Part shown: positions 1-7,846 of the stretch, one piece after another | Layout of the letters: the number at the start of each line of letters is the position of its first letter | Numbering within the stretch: the stretch's first letter is position 1 | Assembly (NCBI GenBank): GCA_047618565.1 | Contig: JBLHKW010000094.1 | Location: forward strand, 1 to 20,976 | Reading direction: 5' to 3' | Source of the DNA: JBLHKW01 sp047618565 | Lineage (GTDB): Bacteria > Planctomycetota > UBA1135 > GCA-002686595 | DNA: 20,976 bases | Notes under the pieces: generated by a model | Databases searched by the model: none | What the model was told of the DNA's origin: nothing | What the model saw: only the letters and a program-made list of their open reading frames with translations | Translations under genes and position numbers: made by a program

Positions 1-492
1 GCGCACGTCCCATGCGCGGTGGCTCTTCATGGACCCGCCCTGTCCCTCGAACACGTCGAAGTCACGCTCGAAGCCAAAGTGTCTGGACACCGGAAAGGCG
101 CTGAGGACTGCCCCGGTCTCGTAACCTGAGTCCTTGAGCCACGTCGTCAGCGTCGGAGCGTGCTGCGGCAATCGAAACCCGCTCGGCGCGGACAGGACGC
201 GCAGCCCGTGATTGTAGGGATAGAGACCGGTCAAGATCGACGCATGCGAAACGGGCGTGACGGCGGAAGCGCTGATGGCCTGGTCAAAGCGAATGCCCCC
301 GTCCGCCAGCGCGTCGAAGTTCGGCGTTTCGCCTCCCGCGTGGCCGTACGTGCTCAGGTAATCGGGACGGGTCGTGTCCAGGGTGATCAGGACGATGTTC
401 GGACGCGCTCCCGCGCTCTCCGAACATCCGCTCGCAAGCACCAGGACCGTCGCGACGACCGCGCGTGCTATTCCGGTATCGATGCCTGCCAT
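1..492 (-). CDS. Sulfatase-like hydrolase, lipoprotein (3' end beyond window)
   Basis: The first 164 codons of an alkaline-phosphatase-superfamily (sulfatase-fold) protein are visible; the rest runs off the left edge. The N-terminus is hydrophobic and ends in LASGC (Cys23), so it is probably a lipoprotein. The metal-binding segment is PNIVLITLDTTRPD (Asp39). The nucleophile region reads AVTPVSHASILTG (residues 77-89). Aligned with the C/S-x-P-x-R motif, this puts Thr79 at the nucleophile position and His83 at the Arg position, so a formylglycine cannot form there. This resembles the TLPSHASILTG subgroup of sulfatase-like proteins, whose substrates are mostly unknown. The ATG at 492 lies 25 nt inside the end of the upstream sulfatase gene and follows a G-rich stretch, which suggests translational coupling. 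It could be a phosphohydrolase or phosphotransferase rather than a sulfatase. Confidence 0.85.
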   Translation of the reverse strand, partial: MAGIDTGIARAVVATVLVLASGCSESAGARPNIVLITLDTTRPDYLSTYGHAGGETPNFDALADGGIRFDQAISASAVTPVSHASILTGLYPYNHGLRVLSAPSGFRLPQHAPTLTTWLKDSGYETGAVLSAFPVSRHFGFERDFDVFEGQGGSMKSHRAWDVR

Positions 493-1916
493 CCCCCGTC
501 CAGAATTGTACGCATGCGGCTCACGCGCTTCGCGTAGCTCGCCTTGCGAGACACGTTGCGAGATTCGCCGGGGTCCTTATCGTGATCGTAGAGCTCGGTG
601 GCGACCTCCTCGAACGGCGCCTGATCCAGGCGCCAGCTCGTGAATCGCAGGCGCTTCGTGCGCACGGAGTAACCCATGACTCCGGCGGTCGCGTTCGCCT
701 GCTGGCTGAACACCGCGCGCTTCCAGTCCCTGGCTGGCTGCGCGAGCAGCGGAACGAAACTCGTGCCCTCCAGGTGATCGAGGACCGGCAATCCGGCCAG
801 CTCGCACAGACTCGGGTAGACATCGACCAGCTCGACCAGGCCCGCGCTGGCCGCGCCGGCCTGCGCAACACCCGGGGCGCGCACGATCAACGGCACACGT
901 AGGGCTTCCTCGAGGGTTCCCATCTTGCACCACATGCCGTGCTCGCCGAGGTAGTACCCGTGGTCGCTCCACACGACGACGATCGTGTCGTCGGCCAGGC
1001 CAAGGGCATCGAGTTCGTCCAGAACCTTCCCCACCTGGGCGTCGACGTAGCTGACGCAGGCCAGGTATCCGTGCACGAGCTCGCGCGCCACGCTGTCGTC
1101 GAGGGGACCCTGCTCGGGGATGCCTCCGTGCACGCGCAGCTCGTGCCAGTCGTGCCGACCGAAGGACGGAGCGTCCTCAGGAAAGCTCGCGTTGAGCGGC
1201 AGGTCGATGTTCTCGCGCGCGTACAGATCCCAGTAGCGCGCTGGCGCGGCGAAGGGCAGATGCGGTTTGTAGAAGCCCACGGCCAGGAAGAACGGCTCGT
1301 CCTTCAGGCGTCGCAAGGCCTGGATCGCCTCCTCGGCCACGAGACCATCGCGGTAGGCCTCATCGGGTACGTCGACGCGCTCGACGGCCGGTCCACGCTG
1401 GTCGCGCCCGGGGGCACGGTTCTCCTCGAGCGCATACTTCAGACCGCGATCGGGGTGAAAGACCGGTTCTGACCAGGACGCGGGGTCGGGCTTGTGGAAG
1501 AGCTTGCCAACACTCACGGAGCGGTAGCCGGCCGACTTGAAGCTCTGCGGCAGGGTCACGACGTGCGGCCGTGTGTCGCGGAAGTGTGCCTGCAGGTCCA
1601 CGACCCCCGTGGAGTCGGGCCGGTACCCAGTCAGGAGGCTGGTGCGCGAGGGCGTGCAGATCGCGGCCTGGCAGTAGGCGCTCGTGAAGCACACGCCGCC
1701 GCTGGCCAGCTTGTCCAGGTTGGGGGTGAGTGCGCGCTCGACGCCGTAGCACCCCAGCTCGGGACGCAGGTCGTCGATCGCGATCAGCAGCACGTTGGGA
1801 CGCGCGCCGCCGGCGGTCGAGTCCGCCTGCGCGCAACCGAACAGCCACAGGGCCCCGGATGCCGCCCACAGCGCGAACATTCTGGCTGCGACGGCTGAGG
1901 ACCTGGTAACGACCAT
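468..1916 (-). CDS. Sulfatase, iduronate-2-sulfatase-like, lipoprotein
   Basis: A 482-aa formylglycine-dependent sulfatase predicted to remove sulfate esters from polysaccharides outside the cytoplasm. Visible features are a signal segment ending in LFGC (Cys28, lipobox), PNVLLIAIDDLRPELG with metal-binding Asp48-Asp49, and the catalytic CTPSRTSLLTG with Cys87 as the residue to be converted to formylglycine. Later come VGKLFHKPDP and WSDHGYYLGEHGMWCK, typical of iduronate-2-sulfatase-type (S1_7-like) enzymes. The frame stays open to 2033, but that start would overlap the divergent gene at 2025. ATG 1916 gives a normal lipoprotein signal; ATG 1880 is also possible. The gene overlaps the downstream sulfatase-like gene by 25 nt. 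A maturation enzyme (FGE or anSME) is needed and is not in this window. Sugar specificity cannot be read from the sequence. Confidence 0.93.
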   Translation of the reverse strand: MVVTRSSAVAARMFALWAASGALWLFGCAQADSTAGGARPNVLLIAIDDLRPELGCYGVERALTPNLDKLASGGVCFTSAYCQAAICTPSRTSLLTGYRPDSTGVVDLQAHFRDTRPHVVTLPQSFKSAGYRSVSVGKLFHKPDPASWSEPVFHPDRGLKYALEENRAPGRDQRGPAVERVDVPDEAYRDGLVAEEAIQALRRLKDEPFFLAVGFYKPHLPFAAPARYWDLYARENIDLPLNASFPEDAPSFGRHDWHELRVHGGIPEQGPLDDSVARELVHGYLACVSYVDAQVGKVLDELDALGLADDTIVVVWSDHGYYLGEHGMWCKMGTLEEALRVPLIVRAPGVAQAGAASAGLVELVDVYPSLCELAGLPVLDHLEGTSFVPLLAQPARDWKRAVFSQQANATAGVMGYSVRTKRLRFTSWRLDQAPFEEVATELYDHDKDPGESRNVSRKASYAKRVSRMRTILDGGWQASIPE

Positions 1917-1940
1917 CTCCGCAGCATATCGCAGACTCTC

Positions 1941-1969
1941 CTGACCCGGAGGTCCGCCGAGGGTATTTC
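1941..1969 (+). promoter_or_regulatory. Candidate sigma-70-type promoter for the glycan operon
   Basis: CTGACC (1941-1946), a 17-nt spacer and TATTTC (1964-1969) lie in the divergent gap between the sulfatase and the membrane glycosyltransferase. The -35 matches 4/6 and the -10 only 3/6 of consensus. It would give a leader of about 50 nt before the GTG at 2025. The evidence is spacing and weak consensus only. Confidence 0.3.
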
Positions 1970-2024
1970 GCCCCGGGACGTCGCGATCAGCGGCGCTCGC
2001 GGTAGCCTTGGTGCAGGAGTCTCC

Positions 2025-3692
2025 GTGAGTCATCAGGGCAAGCTACGCAACGCAATCGGATTCGTGCTCCTGGCCGTGGCTTGCAGCTGGCCTTACTTCG
2101 AGACGCTGCGCTACTGGCCCATGACGGGTGATCCTGCGCTCTGGATCGGACGCGGAACGGGCGTCGATCCGGAATGGTACCGCTGGGTATTCCTCGGGGA
2201 TCACTTCTCGTGGTATCGCCCCCTCGCCGCGCTCTCCTTCACATTCGATCACGCCCTCGGCGGACTGAATCCGCTCGTCTACCGCATGACGGACCTGGGC
2301 CTGCACGTGCTGGCCGGTTACCTGGTCCTGTTCCTCGGCCGCGCCCTCGCGCCCGGCCACCCGACCTGGATAGCCTACCTCGCTGCTGCGATCTTCCTGG
2401 CTCACCCGGGCTCCGAAGAGATCGTCCCCTACATGGCGCGCCGGAGCTACAGCCTGGGCACGGTCTTCGGCCTCGCGGCGCTCTGTCTGGTGACGCCGCG
2501 CGCCGGACGCGCACGCCTGTTCGGCGCGGGCACGCTGCTCGCAGCAGCCCTGCTCTCCAACGAGGCCGCCGTGGTGATCACGCCGATCGCTCTCTGCATG
2601 CTCTGGCGTGCCGCAGCCACGGGCACCGCTGAACGCTCCCGGTTGCTTGCGGACAGCGCACTCGTCGTCATGCCCGTGGTCGCGGCGCTCGCCCTGCGCG
2701 CGCTCGTACTCGGTGGTCTGGGCGGCTATGGAGACGAGGTCGGCCAGCAGGCCGGCCTGTCCGCAAGCCTGATGTCGATGTGGACCACCCTGACCGGCCT
2801 CGATTGGCTGGCGGCCATCGACGTACCGGACGGCACACATTCTGGAGCAGCGCTGATGAGCCTCTTCGCGCTCTACTTCGTGGTACGCGTCGCTGCGTCG
2901 ACACGCGCGACGCAGGACGGATCATGGACGGCTACGCCGGTAGTGCTAAGCCTGTGGCTCACGGGGTACGCAGCCTTGATCCTCTGGTCCGGCCTCTGGG
3001 TCGAACGCCAGATCTACTTTCTACAGGCACCCTTCGCCTGGTTGGTCGCGCTGCTCATCGCTGGAAACCTCGGTGCTCGCCACGGGCGCCCGGTAGCTAC
3101 CGTCGCGAAACTCGCCCCATTGCTGATCATTCTCGCCAGCCTGCTCGACGCATCTCCGGTCCTGCGTGGTCAGCGCGAAGGGCGCATGCAGGGCTGGCGC
3201 GAGCGCCAGGGATTGCTTGCCCAGATCGACGAGGACCTCTCCGCGCTCGAGGGCCCCGCCTGCGTGCACACCGTGTTGCCCAATATGCGCCGCCGGTTCC
3301 GGACGCAGTCCCGTGCGGGGCAGGAGTTCGTGCACCAGTCGATGCGCCACCCGCTCGTCTGGAGCCAGGTACTCGTGAGCCAGAGCGACATCACGGTCTC
3401 GGACTGGGTGTACTTCGATCGAGCCCACGGTGTTCCGACACTGCAGTCCCGCGCGGAGGGCGACGCGCAGGACGGCCTGTTGATCCCGCCCGGCGCTGAC
3501 TATCTGGTGCGCAGATCACCGACCGATCCGAGCCCGCTCGAGTGGATCGTATGGACGCCCGGCTTCGAACTGCGCGACAACAACAGCACGCGTCTGCTGC
3601 CCTACCACGGGCTACCGCTCCCCGCTGGCCAGACCTGCTACGTGTACATGGCCTCGCCCACCGGCGGACAGCTACTTCAGATCAGCGAGTAG
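2025..3692 (+). CDS. GT-C-type membrane glycosyltransferase (TMTC/GT39-like)
   Basis: A 555-aa polytopic membrane protein with about ten hydrophobic segments through residue 370, then a soluble C-terminal domain of about 180 residues. The N-terminal part has the GT-C pattern: MTGDP in the first loop (Asp36), WYRPLAALSFTFDHALGGLNP (residues 63-83), FLAHPGSEEIVPYMARRSYSLG, and an LLSNEAAVVITP segment. These resemble TMTC/mannosyltransferase-type proteins that move a sugar from a polyprenyl-phosphate carrier. Donor and acceptor are unknown. The GTG start is fixed by AGGAG at 2015-2019, spaced 5 nt. It is the first gene of a plus-strand run to 6838. A fragment related to its C-terminus (YLVR, WTPGFE, PYHGLP) recurs as a decayed copy at 8882-9009. 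Confidence 0.8.
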   Translation: MSHQGKLRNAIGFVLLAVACSWPYFETLRYWPMTGDPALWIGRGTGVDPEWYRWVFLGDHFSWYRPLAALSFTFDHALGGLNPLVYRMTDLGLHVLAGYLVLFLGRALAPGHPTWIAYLAAAIFLAHPGSEEIVPYMARRSYSLGTVFGLAALCLVTPRAGRARLFGAGTLLAAALLSNEAAVVITPIALCMLWRAAATGTAERSRLLADSALVVMPVVAALALRALVLGGLGGYGDEVGQQAGLSASLMSMWTTLTGLDWLAAIDVPDGTHSGAALMSLFALYFVVRVAASTRATQDGSWTATPVVLSLWLTGYAALILWSGLWVERQIYFLQAPFAWLVALLIAGNLGARHGRPVATVAKLAPLLIILASLLDASPVLRGQREGRMQGWRERQGLLAQIDEDLSALEGPACVHTVLPNMRRRFRTQSRAGQEFVHQSMRHPLVWSQVLVSQSDITVSDWVYFDRAHGVPTLQSRAEGDAQDGLLIPPGADYLVRRSPTDPSPLEWIVWTPGFELRDNNSTRLLPYHGLPLPAGQTCYVYMASPTGGQLLQISE

Positions 3693-3739
3693 GCGAAAAT
3701 ACGGGCGTGACGGCAGGCCCAACTGGTAGGGTTGGCGCC

Positions 3740-4480
3740 GTGAGCCCCTCTACATCCAACGCTGGTTCCGCCGAACATCGCCCGGATGACGCGCACAAGA
3801 TCTATCCCAAGCAATTCGACCGGGACGATTTCTGGTCGCAGATCAAGCGCACCGTGAACGGCAAGCCAGTGTCCGAAGAGGACATCTCCATGATCGTCAC
3901 GCAGTGCGCCGATCACCTGCAGCTGGGCGCCCAGGATCACTTGCTCGATCTCGGCTGCGGAAACGCGGCCCTGGCCTCGCGCACCTTCGATCGTATCGCG
4001 GGCTACACGGGCGTCGACTTCTCCAGCTACCTGCTCGAAATCGCGAACGAGTACTTCAAGCCCGATGCGAGCGTCAACTACGTTGAGAATGACGCGGCTG
4101 GCTTTGTGATGAACTGCCCCGACCCGGAGGCGTATCACAAGCTGCTCTGCTACGGCTGCATGTCCTACCTCTCGCGCGGCGAGCTCCTGAGCCTGATCGA
4201 AACGCTGCACGGTCGCTTCCCGAACCTTGAGCGCGCTTTCTTCGGCAACGTCCCGAATACCTCCAAGGCACCCGAGTTCTTCGCCAAGCGCGACGTGAAG
4301 GACTATGACCTCGACGACCCCAAGTCGCCCATTGGCGTCTGGTGGGATCCCGAGGAGCTCGCTGGCGCGGCCTCCGCATGCGGCTTCACCGCCACGGTGG
4401 TCCACATGCCCGAGCAGTTCTATGGCGCACCCTACCGATTCGACCTCTTGCTCACGCGGGGCGGAGATGACCGCGCTTGA
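3740..4480 (+). CDS. Class I SAM-dependent methyltransferase
   Basis: A 246-aa Rossmann-fold methyltransferase. Motif I is LLDLGCGNAAL (DLGCG at residues 70-74). The acidic ribose-binding residue is Asp93 in YTGVDFSSYLLEIANEYF. A later WWDPEELAGAASACGF segment is typical of the C-terminal half of small-molecule methyltransferases. The substrate is unknown; given the neighbours, a nucleotide sugar, an amino group on a sugar, or a glycan terminus is likely. GTG 3740 is chosen because TAGGG at 3727-3731 sits 8 nt upstream. The in-frame GTG 3707 would add 11 unremarkable residues, and the frame stays open further upstream into the previous gene. It starts 47 nt after the membrane glycosyltransferase and overlaps the next gene by 14 nt, so it is part of the operon. 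Confidence 0.85.
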   Translation: MSPSTSNAGSAEHRPDDAHKIYPKQFDRDDFWSQIKRTVNGKPVSEEDISMIVTQCADHLQLGAQDHLLDLGCGNAALASRTFDRIAGYTGVDFSSYLLEIANEYFKPDASVNYVENDAAGFVMNCPDPEAYHKLLCYGCMSYLSRGELLSLIETLHGRFPNLERAFFGNVPNTSKAPEFFAKRDVKDYDLDDPKSPIGVWWDPEELAGAASACGFTATVVHMPEQFYGAPYRFDLLLTRGGDDRA

Positions 4481-5651
4481 ACGCGAGCTGAAGCACTTCG
4501 GTGGAGCCGGCCTCTTCGAGGTCCCGATCTCCACATCCAACCTGTACTGCCCGAGCATGGAGCAGGTGCTGGAATACTCGCGGCCGATGACCGCCGCGGA
4601 CACGCGCGCCTACCCCGGTAAGATCGCCGCGCAACTGGAAGAGCGCCTGGCGCAGTACCACGGCGCCGAGCACTGCGTGAGCTTCTCGAGTGGCTTCTGG
4701 GCGCTGGTCGCCGCAGTCGTCCATCGCGCCCTGCCCGACCGCTCCGAGGTTTTGGTCCCCTCGTTCACCTACCGTCGCCTGGCAGACGCGGTGAACTGGA
4801 CCGGCAAGACTCCCGTCTTCGTGGATATCGAAGCCGATAGCCAGGCCATCTGTCTGGAGTCCACGCGCGCGAGCATCAGCCCGAGGACCAGTTTGATCCT
4901 GGCCGTGCACCCGATCGTGAACTGCTGCGACGTCGAGGCGTTCATCGAGCTCTCCAAGGAGAGCGGCGTGCCGATCGTCTTCGATGCTGTGGAGTCCGTG
5001 CACGAGACGGTCAAGGGTCGCCGCGTCGGGTCGTTTGGACCGCCCGAGGTCTTCTCCCTGCACGCCAGCAAGCTCATCAACGGCATGGAGGGCGGCTACA
5101 TCTGCACAAGCGATGCCAGCCTGGCCGAGGAGCTGCGCGCGGCGCGGGCACACGGCTCGGGCAGCTCCGGAGGCGTCGGCATGAACGCCGTGCTCTGCGA
5201 TGGGCATGCAGCGTTCACGTTGGCCGGACTGGATGAGATCGAGCGCAACGTGGACCACAACCGTGATATCTATGGCGCCTATCAAGCCGGGCTCAAGGAC
5301 CTGGAGAGTATCCAGCTGCTGGAGTTCGACGCGGGCGAACAGACCTCGTTCAAGAACATCGTCGTCGAGGTGGGCACGGACTATCCCCTTTCCAGGGACG
5401 AGCTGGTGGCCTTTCTCAACTCGGAGCGCATCCTCGCCCGCGCGCACTACGACCCGCCCTTGCATCGCAAGAGCTACACGTTTCCGGTGGTGAAGCAGGA
5501 GCTGCCCCGTAGCGACCGCGCGCGCAGCCTGTATTTGAACCTGCCCTGTGGCGCACGCGTTTCCACGGCTGATGTGGCGACCGTCTGTGAGCTTCTGGCT
5601 TTCCTGGCCGAAAACCCGCTCGAGAGCAGCGCGAAAGGTTCTGGCCAGTGA
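4467..5651 (+). CDS. DegT/DnrJ/EryC1/StrS-family PLP aminotransferase
   Basis: A 394-aa fold-type I PLP enzyme of the sugar aminotransferase family, which normally aminates a keto group on a nucleotide-activated sugar. Visible are the cofactor-contact segment CVSFSSGFWAL (70-80), VLVPSFTY (95-102), PVFVDIEADS, the pyridine-nitrogen Asp173 in IVFDAVES, and the Schiff-base Lys202 in FSLHASKLINGMEGGY, which matches the family motif. GMNAVLCDGHAAFTLAGLDEIE corresponds to the usual N-x-x-x-x-E-x-x-A-A region. ATG 4467 gives a standard N-terminus; GGAG lies directly against it, and the gene overlaps the methyltransferase by 14 nt, so initiation is probably coupled. The stop codon overlaps the next gene by 4 nt. 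Substrate is unknown. The neighbouring paralogue lacks the lysine, which raises the possibility that the two form one enzyme. Confidence 0.9.
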   Translation: MTALERELKHFGGAGLFEVPISTSNLYCPSMEQVLEYSRPMTAADTRAYPGKIAAQLEERLAQYHGAEHCVSFSSGFWALVAAVVHRALPDRSEVLVPSFTYRRLADAVNWTGKTPVFVDIEADSQAICLESTRASISPRTSLILAVHPIVNCCDVEAFIELSKESGVPIVFDAVESVHETVKGRRVGSFGPPEVFSLHASKLINGMEGGYICTSDASLAEELRAARAHGSGSSGGVGMNAVLCDGHAAFTLAGLDEIERNVDHNRDIYGAYQAGLKDLESIQLLEFDAGEQTSFKNIVVEVGTDYPLSRDELVAFLNSERILARAHYDPPLHRKSYTFPVVKQELPRSDRARSLYLNLPCGARVSTADVATVCELLAFLAENPLESSAKGSGQ

Positions 5652-6838
5652 AGCCCACCCAGGCAGACTTCGCCCTCGCTGGCGGCACGCCGAGTTTCGC
5701 GGAGACGATCCCCTTCGGACAGTACTTTGTGCCGGACGAAGCTGGCTACCGCGGCGTGCTCGAGCGGATCGCCGCCAACGGCTACTTCACCAACCACGGG
5801 CCCCTGGCCAGGGAGTTCGAGGCCTCACTGGCCGAGTACCTGGGCGTGGCGCATGTGGTGCTTTGCACGAACGAGTCGCTCGGCCTGTCCATGGCGCTCA
5901 AGGGCATGCAGATCGATGGGCCCGTACTGGTGCCCGCGCTCGGCTATCCGGAGCTTGTGGAATCGGTGCTCTGGGCCGGGCTCGAGCCTGTCTTCTGCGA
6001 CGTGGACCCCGTCACGCACCAGATCAGCCCCGAGCTACTGGACGCTGCCGCACACGACGGTGCTGGCGCGGTGGTGCTACTGGAGATGTGGGGAAACCGT
6101 TGCGACGCGAACGGACTCGTGGAAGTGGCGGAGCGCAACGGCCTGCAGACGCTCTTCTACGCAGCGGACGGATTCGGGTCAGCGCACGAAGGTCGACGTG
6201 TTGCTCGCCCCGACCAGACGACCCTGTTTTCGTTCCAGTCCTCGCGTCTGCTCTCGACCATGGAAGGTGGCTGCCTGGCCACCGACGACGATCACTTCGC
6301 CGCGGTTCTCCGCAACATCCGCAGCAGCTACGGAGCGGGCGCGCCGACGGCCGTACCGGTCACCGCCAACGGCCGCTTCTCCGAACTCCAGGCAGGCCTC
6401 GGTCTGTGGGGCCTGCAGCGCATCGATACATCCCTGGGCCACAACCGGGCCCTTTGCGACGCCTACAGAAACGCCATCGGCGAGGTCCCGGGCCTGACCA
6501 TCTACGGCGTCTCGCAGGGTGTCCAGTCCAACCACCAATGCCTGGTGCTGCGCGTCGACTCCGAATGCTCCGGCCCCTCGCGCGACGAGCTCCTGAAAAT
6601 ACTGGCCGCGGAGCGCGTGATCACCAGTCGTGACACCTGGCCGTGTCTGCCGGAACGCCCCGGGTTCAGCGCCTGGGCAAAGGGCGAGTCGTTCCCCGTG
6701 GCCGAGCAGCTCGCGCAAGAACTGCTGCTCCTGCCCGTGGGATCCGGCGTGAGCGTGGAGGCCGCCTCGAAGATCGGTGGTCTGGTGGCCGCCGCGGGCA
6801 AGGTCTTCTCCCAGCAGCATTCCTCGACGGATGGCTAG
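5648..6838 (+). CDS. DegT-like aminotransferase-fold protein lacking the PLP lysine
   Basis: A 396-aa paralogue of the upstream aminotransferase. It keeps the fold signature: LAGGTPSF at the N-terminus, YFTNHGPLAREFEASLAEYLGV (46-67), CTNESLGLSMALKG, PVLVPALGYP, the cofactor-binding Asp174 in YAADGFGS, and NGRFSELQAGLGL near the dimer interface. At the lysine position the sequence is FSFQSSRLLSTMEGG, with Arg200 (codon CGT) where family members have Lys; the neighbouring His is Gln. No other lysine is close. A normal aminotransferase reaction is therefore unlikely unless another subunit supplies Lys. GTG 5648 overlaps the preceding stop as GTGA, so translation is coupled. The stop codon TAG lies inside a repeat end (6835-6865). 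Possible roles are a structural or regulatory partner, or a Lys-independent PLP or non-PLP enzyme. Confidence 0.88.
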   Translation: MKPTQADFALAGGTPSFAETIPFGQYFVPDEAGYRGVLERIAANGYFTNHGPLAREFEASLAEYLGVAHVVLCTNESLGLSMALKGMQIDGPVLVPALGYPELVESVLWAGLEPVFCDVDPVTHQISPELLDAAAHDGAGAVVLLEMWGNRCDANGLVEVAERNGLQTLFYAADGFGSAHEGRRVARPDQTTLFSFQSSRLLSTMEGGCLATDDDHFAAVLRNIRSSYGAGAPTAVPVTANGRFSELQAGLGLWGLQRIDTSLGHNRALCDAYRNAIGEVPGLTIYGVSQGVQSNHQCLVLRVDSECSGPSRDELLKILAAERVITSRDTWPCLPERPGFSAWAKGESFPVAEQLAQELLLLPVGSGVSVEAASKIGGLVAAAGKVFSQQHSSTDG

Positions 6839-6865
6839 CAGCCCGTGGTGAAACTCACGACCCGC
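6835..6865. repeat. Solo end of a dispersed inverted-repeat element
   Basis: The sequence CTAGCAGCCCGTGGTGAAA, followed by CTCACGACCCGC, matches the ends of the element at 14267-14429. No opposite end is visible nearby. It supplies the TAG stop of the plus-strand aminotransferase-like gene and the TGA stop of the convergent WbqC-family gene, and encodes the latter's last residues. It is probably a remnant of an insertion. Confidence 0.6.
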
Positions 6866-7682
6866 GAGACGAGGGTCGCAGGACACGATCCGTTAGCAGC
6901 GCGCGCGCCGAATCCGGGGTGTTCCACATGAACACGTCGAGGATGGAGAGGCCCGCTTCGAACGGCCGGGGCCCCTGCGCGTAGGGCCGCAACTCGGTGT
7001 CGAGGATCTGCAAGTCGATGCCCAGCTCGGCAAACTGTGCGGGATCGAAGAGGTCCTCCCCGCCGGGCGGATTGGTGTAACTGCTGGCACCCAGGGCGCT
7101 GGCGATCCTGGGCGCCCAGTCCCCGGGACCCTCGACCTTCCCGAGCTCGAGCGACATCTCCGAGAAAATGCGCACGTCGAAGGCGATTCCCAGGCGCTCA
7201 CAACAGAGACCGAGCCCGCGCACATTCAGGGCACACAGCTGGGTTTCATCGCCCGCAAACGTGGCCTCGATCAGAGCGATGGTCTCCTCGAAATGCGGAG
7301 CCCGCTTGCGGTAGTGTTGAAATTGACCACGAATGCGGTCCAGGCACGCGGGCTTGTCGGCCAGGTGCATCTCGCGGATCGGCGTGTGGCGCGGCTGCTT
7401 GACCAGCGGCGCGAGGATGTACTGGGCGCCCTCCGTGGGATGCAGGATGCGGTTGCGATTGACCCAGCCGTGGCGGATGAACTGCGGCGTGTCGAAGACA
7501 ACCCAGCGCTCGGTGGCGTCGATCAGCTGGAAGTACCCGAGGTAAGGAAACAGGTACGGCTGCATGATTCCGACGCGGCACCCCACCGCCCAGGCCTGGT
7601 CCGAGGGCTGGCTTGCGGGCGGCGCAACGCCACCCGTGGGGAATGCGCTCGGAAGCGGGTCGGAGGGCATGGACGTTTCCAT
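6855..7682 (-). CDS. WbqC-family protein
   Basis: A 275-aa protein with the WbqC family signature: GIMQPYLFPYLGYFQLI (residues 38-54), WVVFDTPQFIRHGWVNRNRI, LAPLVKQPRHTPIREM, and the C-terminal SSYTNPPGGEDLFDPAQFAELGIDLQIL. The family is found in O-antigen and other surface-glycan loci beside sugar aminotransferases; its biochemical role is unsettled. The first 37 residues are Pro/Ser-rich and not typical of the family. GTG 7586 would give a 243-aa protein beginning close to the conserved core and is a serious alternative start; ATG 7682 has no clear ribosome binding site. The last codons lie in a repeat end shared with the convergent gene. Context suggests it acts with the aminotransferase pair in making or modifying an aminosugar. 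Confidence 0.85.
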   Translation of the reverse strand: METSMPSDPLPSAFPTGGVAPPASQPSDQAWAVGCRVGIMQPYLFPYLGYFQLIDATERWVVFDTPQFIRHGWVNRNRILHPTEGAQYILAPLVKQPRHTPIREMHLADKPACLDRIRGQFQHYRKRAPHFEETIALIEATFAGDETQLCALNVRGLGLCCERLGIAFDVRIFSEMSLELGKVEGPGDWAPRIASALGASSYTNPPGGEDLFDPAQFAELGIDLQILDTELRPYAQGPRPFEAGLSILDVFMWNTPDSARALLTDRVLRPSSRGS

Positions 7683-7699
7683 CGGGCGGGCAGTCTATC

Positions 7700-7732
7700 C
7701 CCATTCTGTGGGGAACCATTCCACAGAATGGG
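7700..7732. repeat. 12-bp perfect inverted repeat, operator- or hairpin-like
   Basis: CCCATTCTGTGG (7700-7711) and CCACAGAATGGG (7721-7732) form a perfect 12-bp stem around a 9-nt loop. It lies 18 bp upstream of the WbqC-family ATG and in the gap to the divergent glycosyltransferase unit. There is no T-run, so it is not an intrinsic terminator. A protein-binding site or mRNA structure is possible. A further CATTCTGCCCC half-match follows at about 7774. Confidence 0.55.
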
Positions 7733-7846
7733 ACCGGCCCCTGCCGGGGTTGCCAGGACGCCCGGGATCGGGCATTCTGCCCCGACCGGATCAGCGCCAG
7801 GCCTCGATGGCAGGCTGACCTGCCCCCTTCCCAAAGGAGCTGCCCC

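Noticed and set aside
1917..2033. N-terminal extension of the sulfatase to 2033
   Set aside because: It would overlap the divergent gene's ribosome binding site and start and would bury the lipoprotein signal 60 residues in.
3677..5465. Two long minus-strand frames (308 and 337 codons)
   Set aside because: Antisense to the methyltransferase and the aminotransferase, both identified by catalytic motifs.
5548..6633. 361-codon plus-strand frame
   Set aside because: A shifted frame over the Lys-less aminotransferase; Arg-rich low-complexity translation without motifs.
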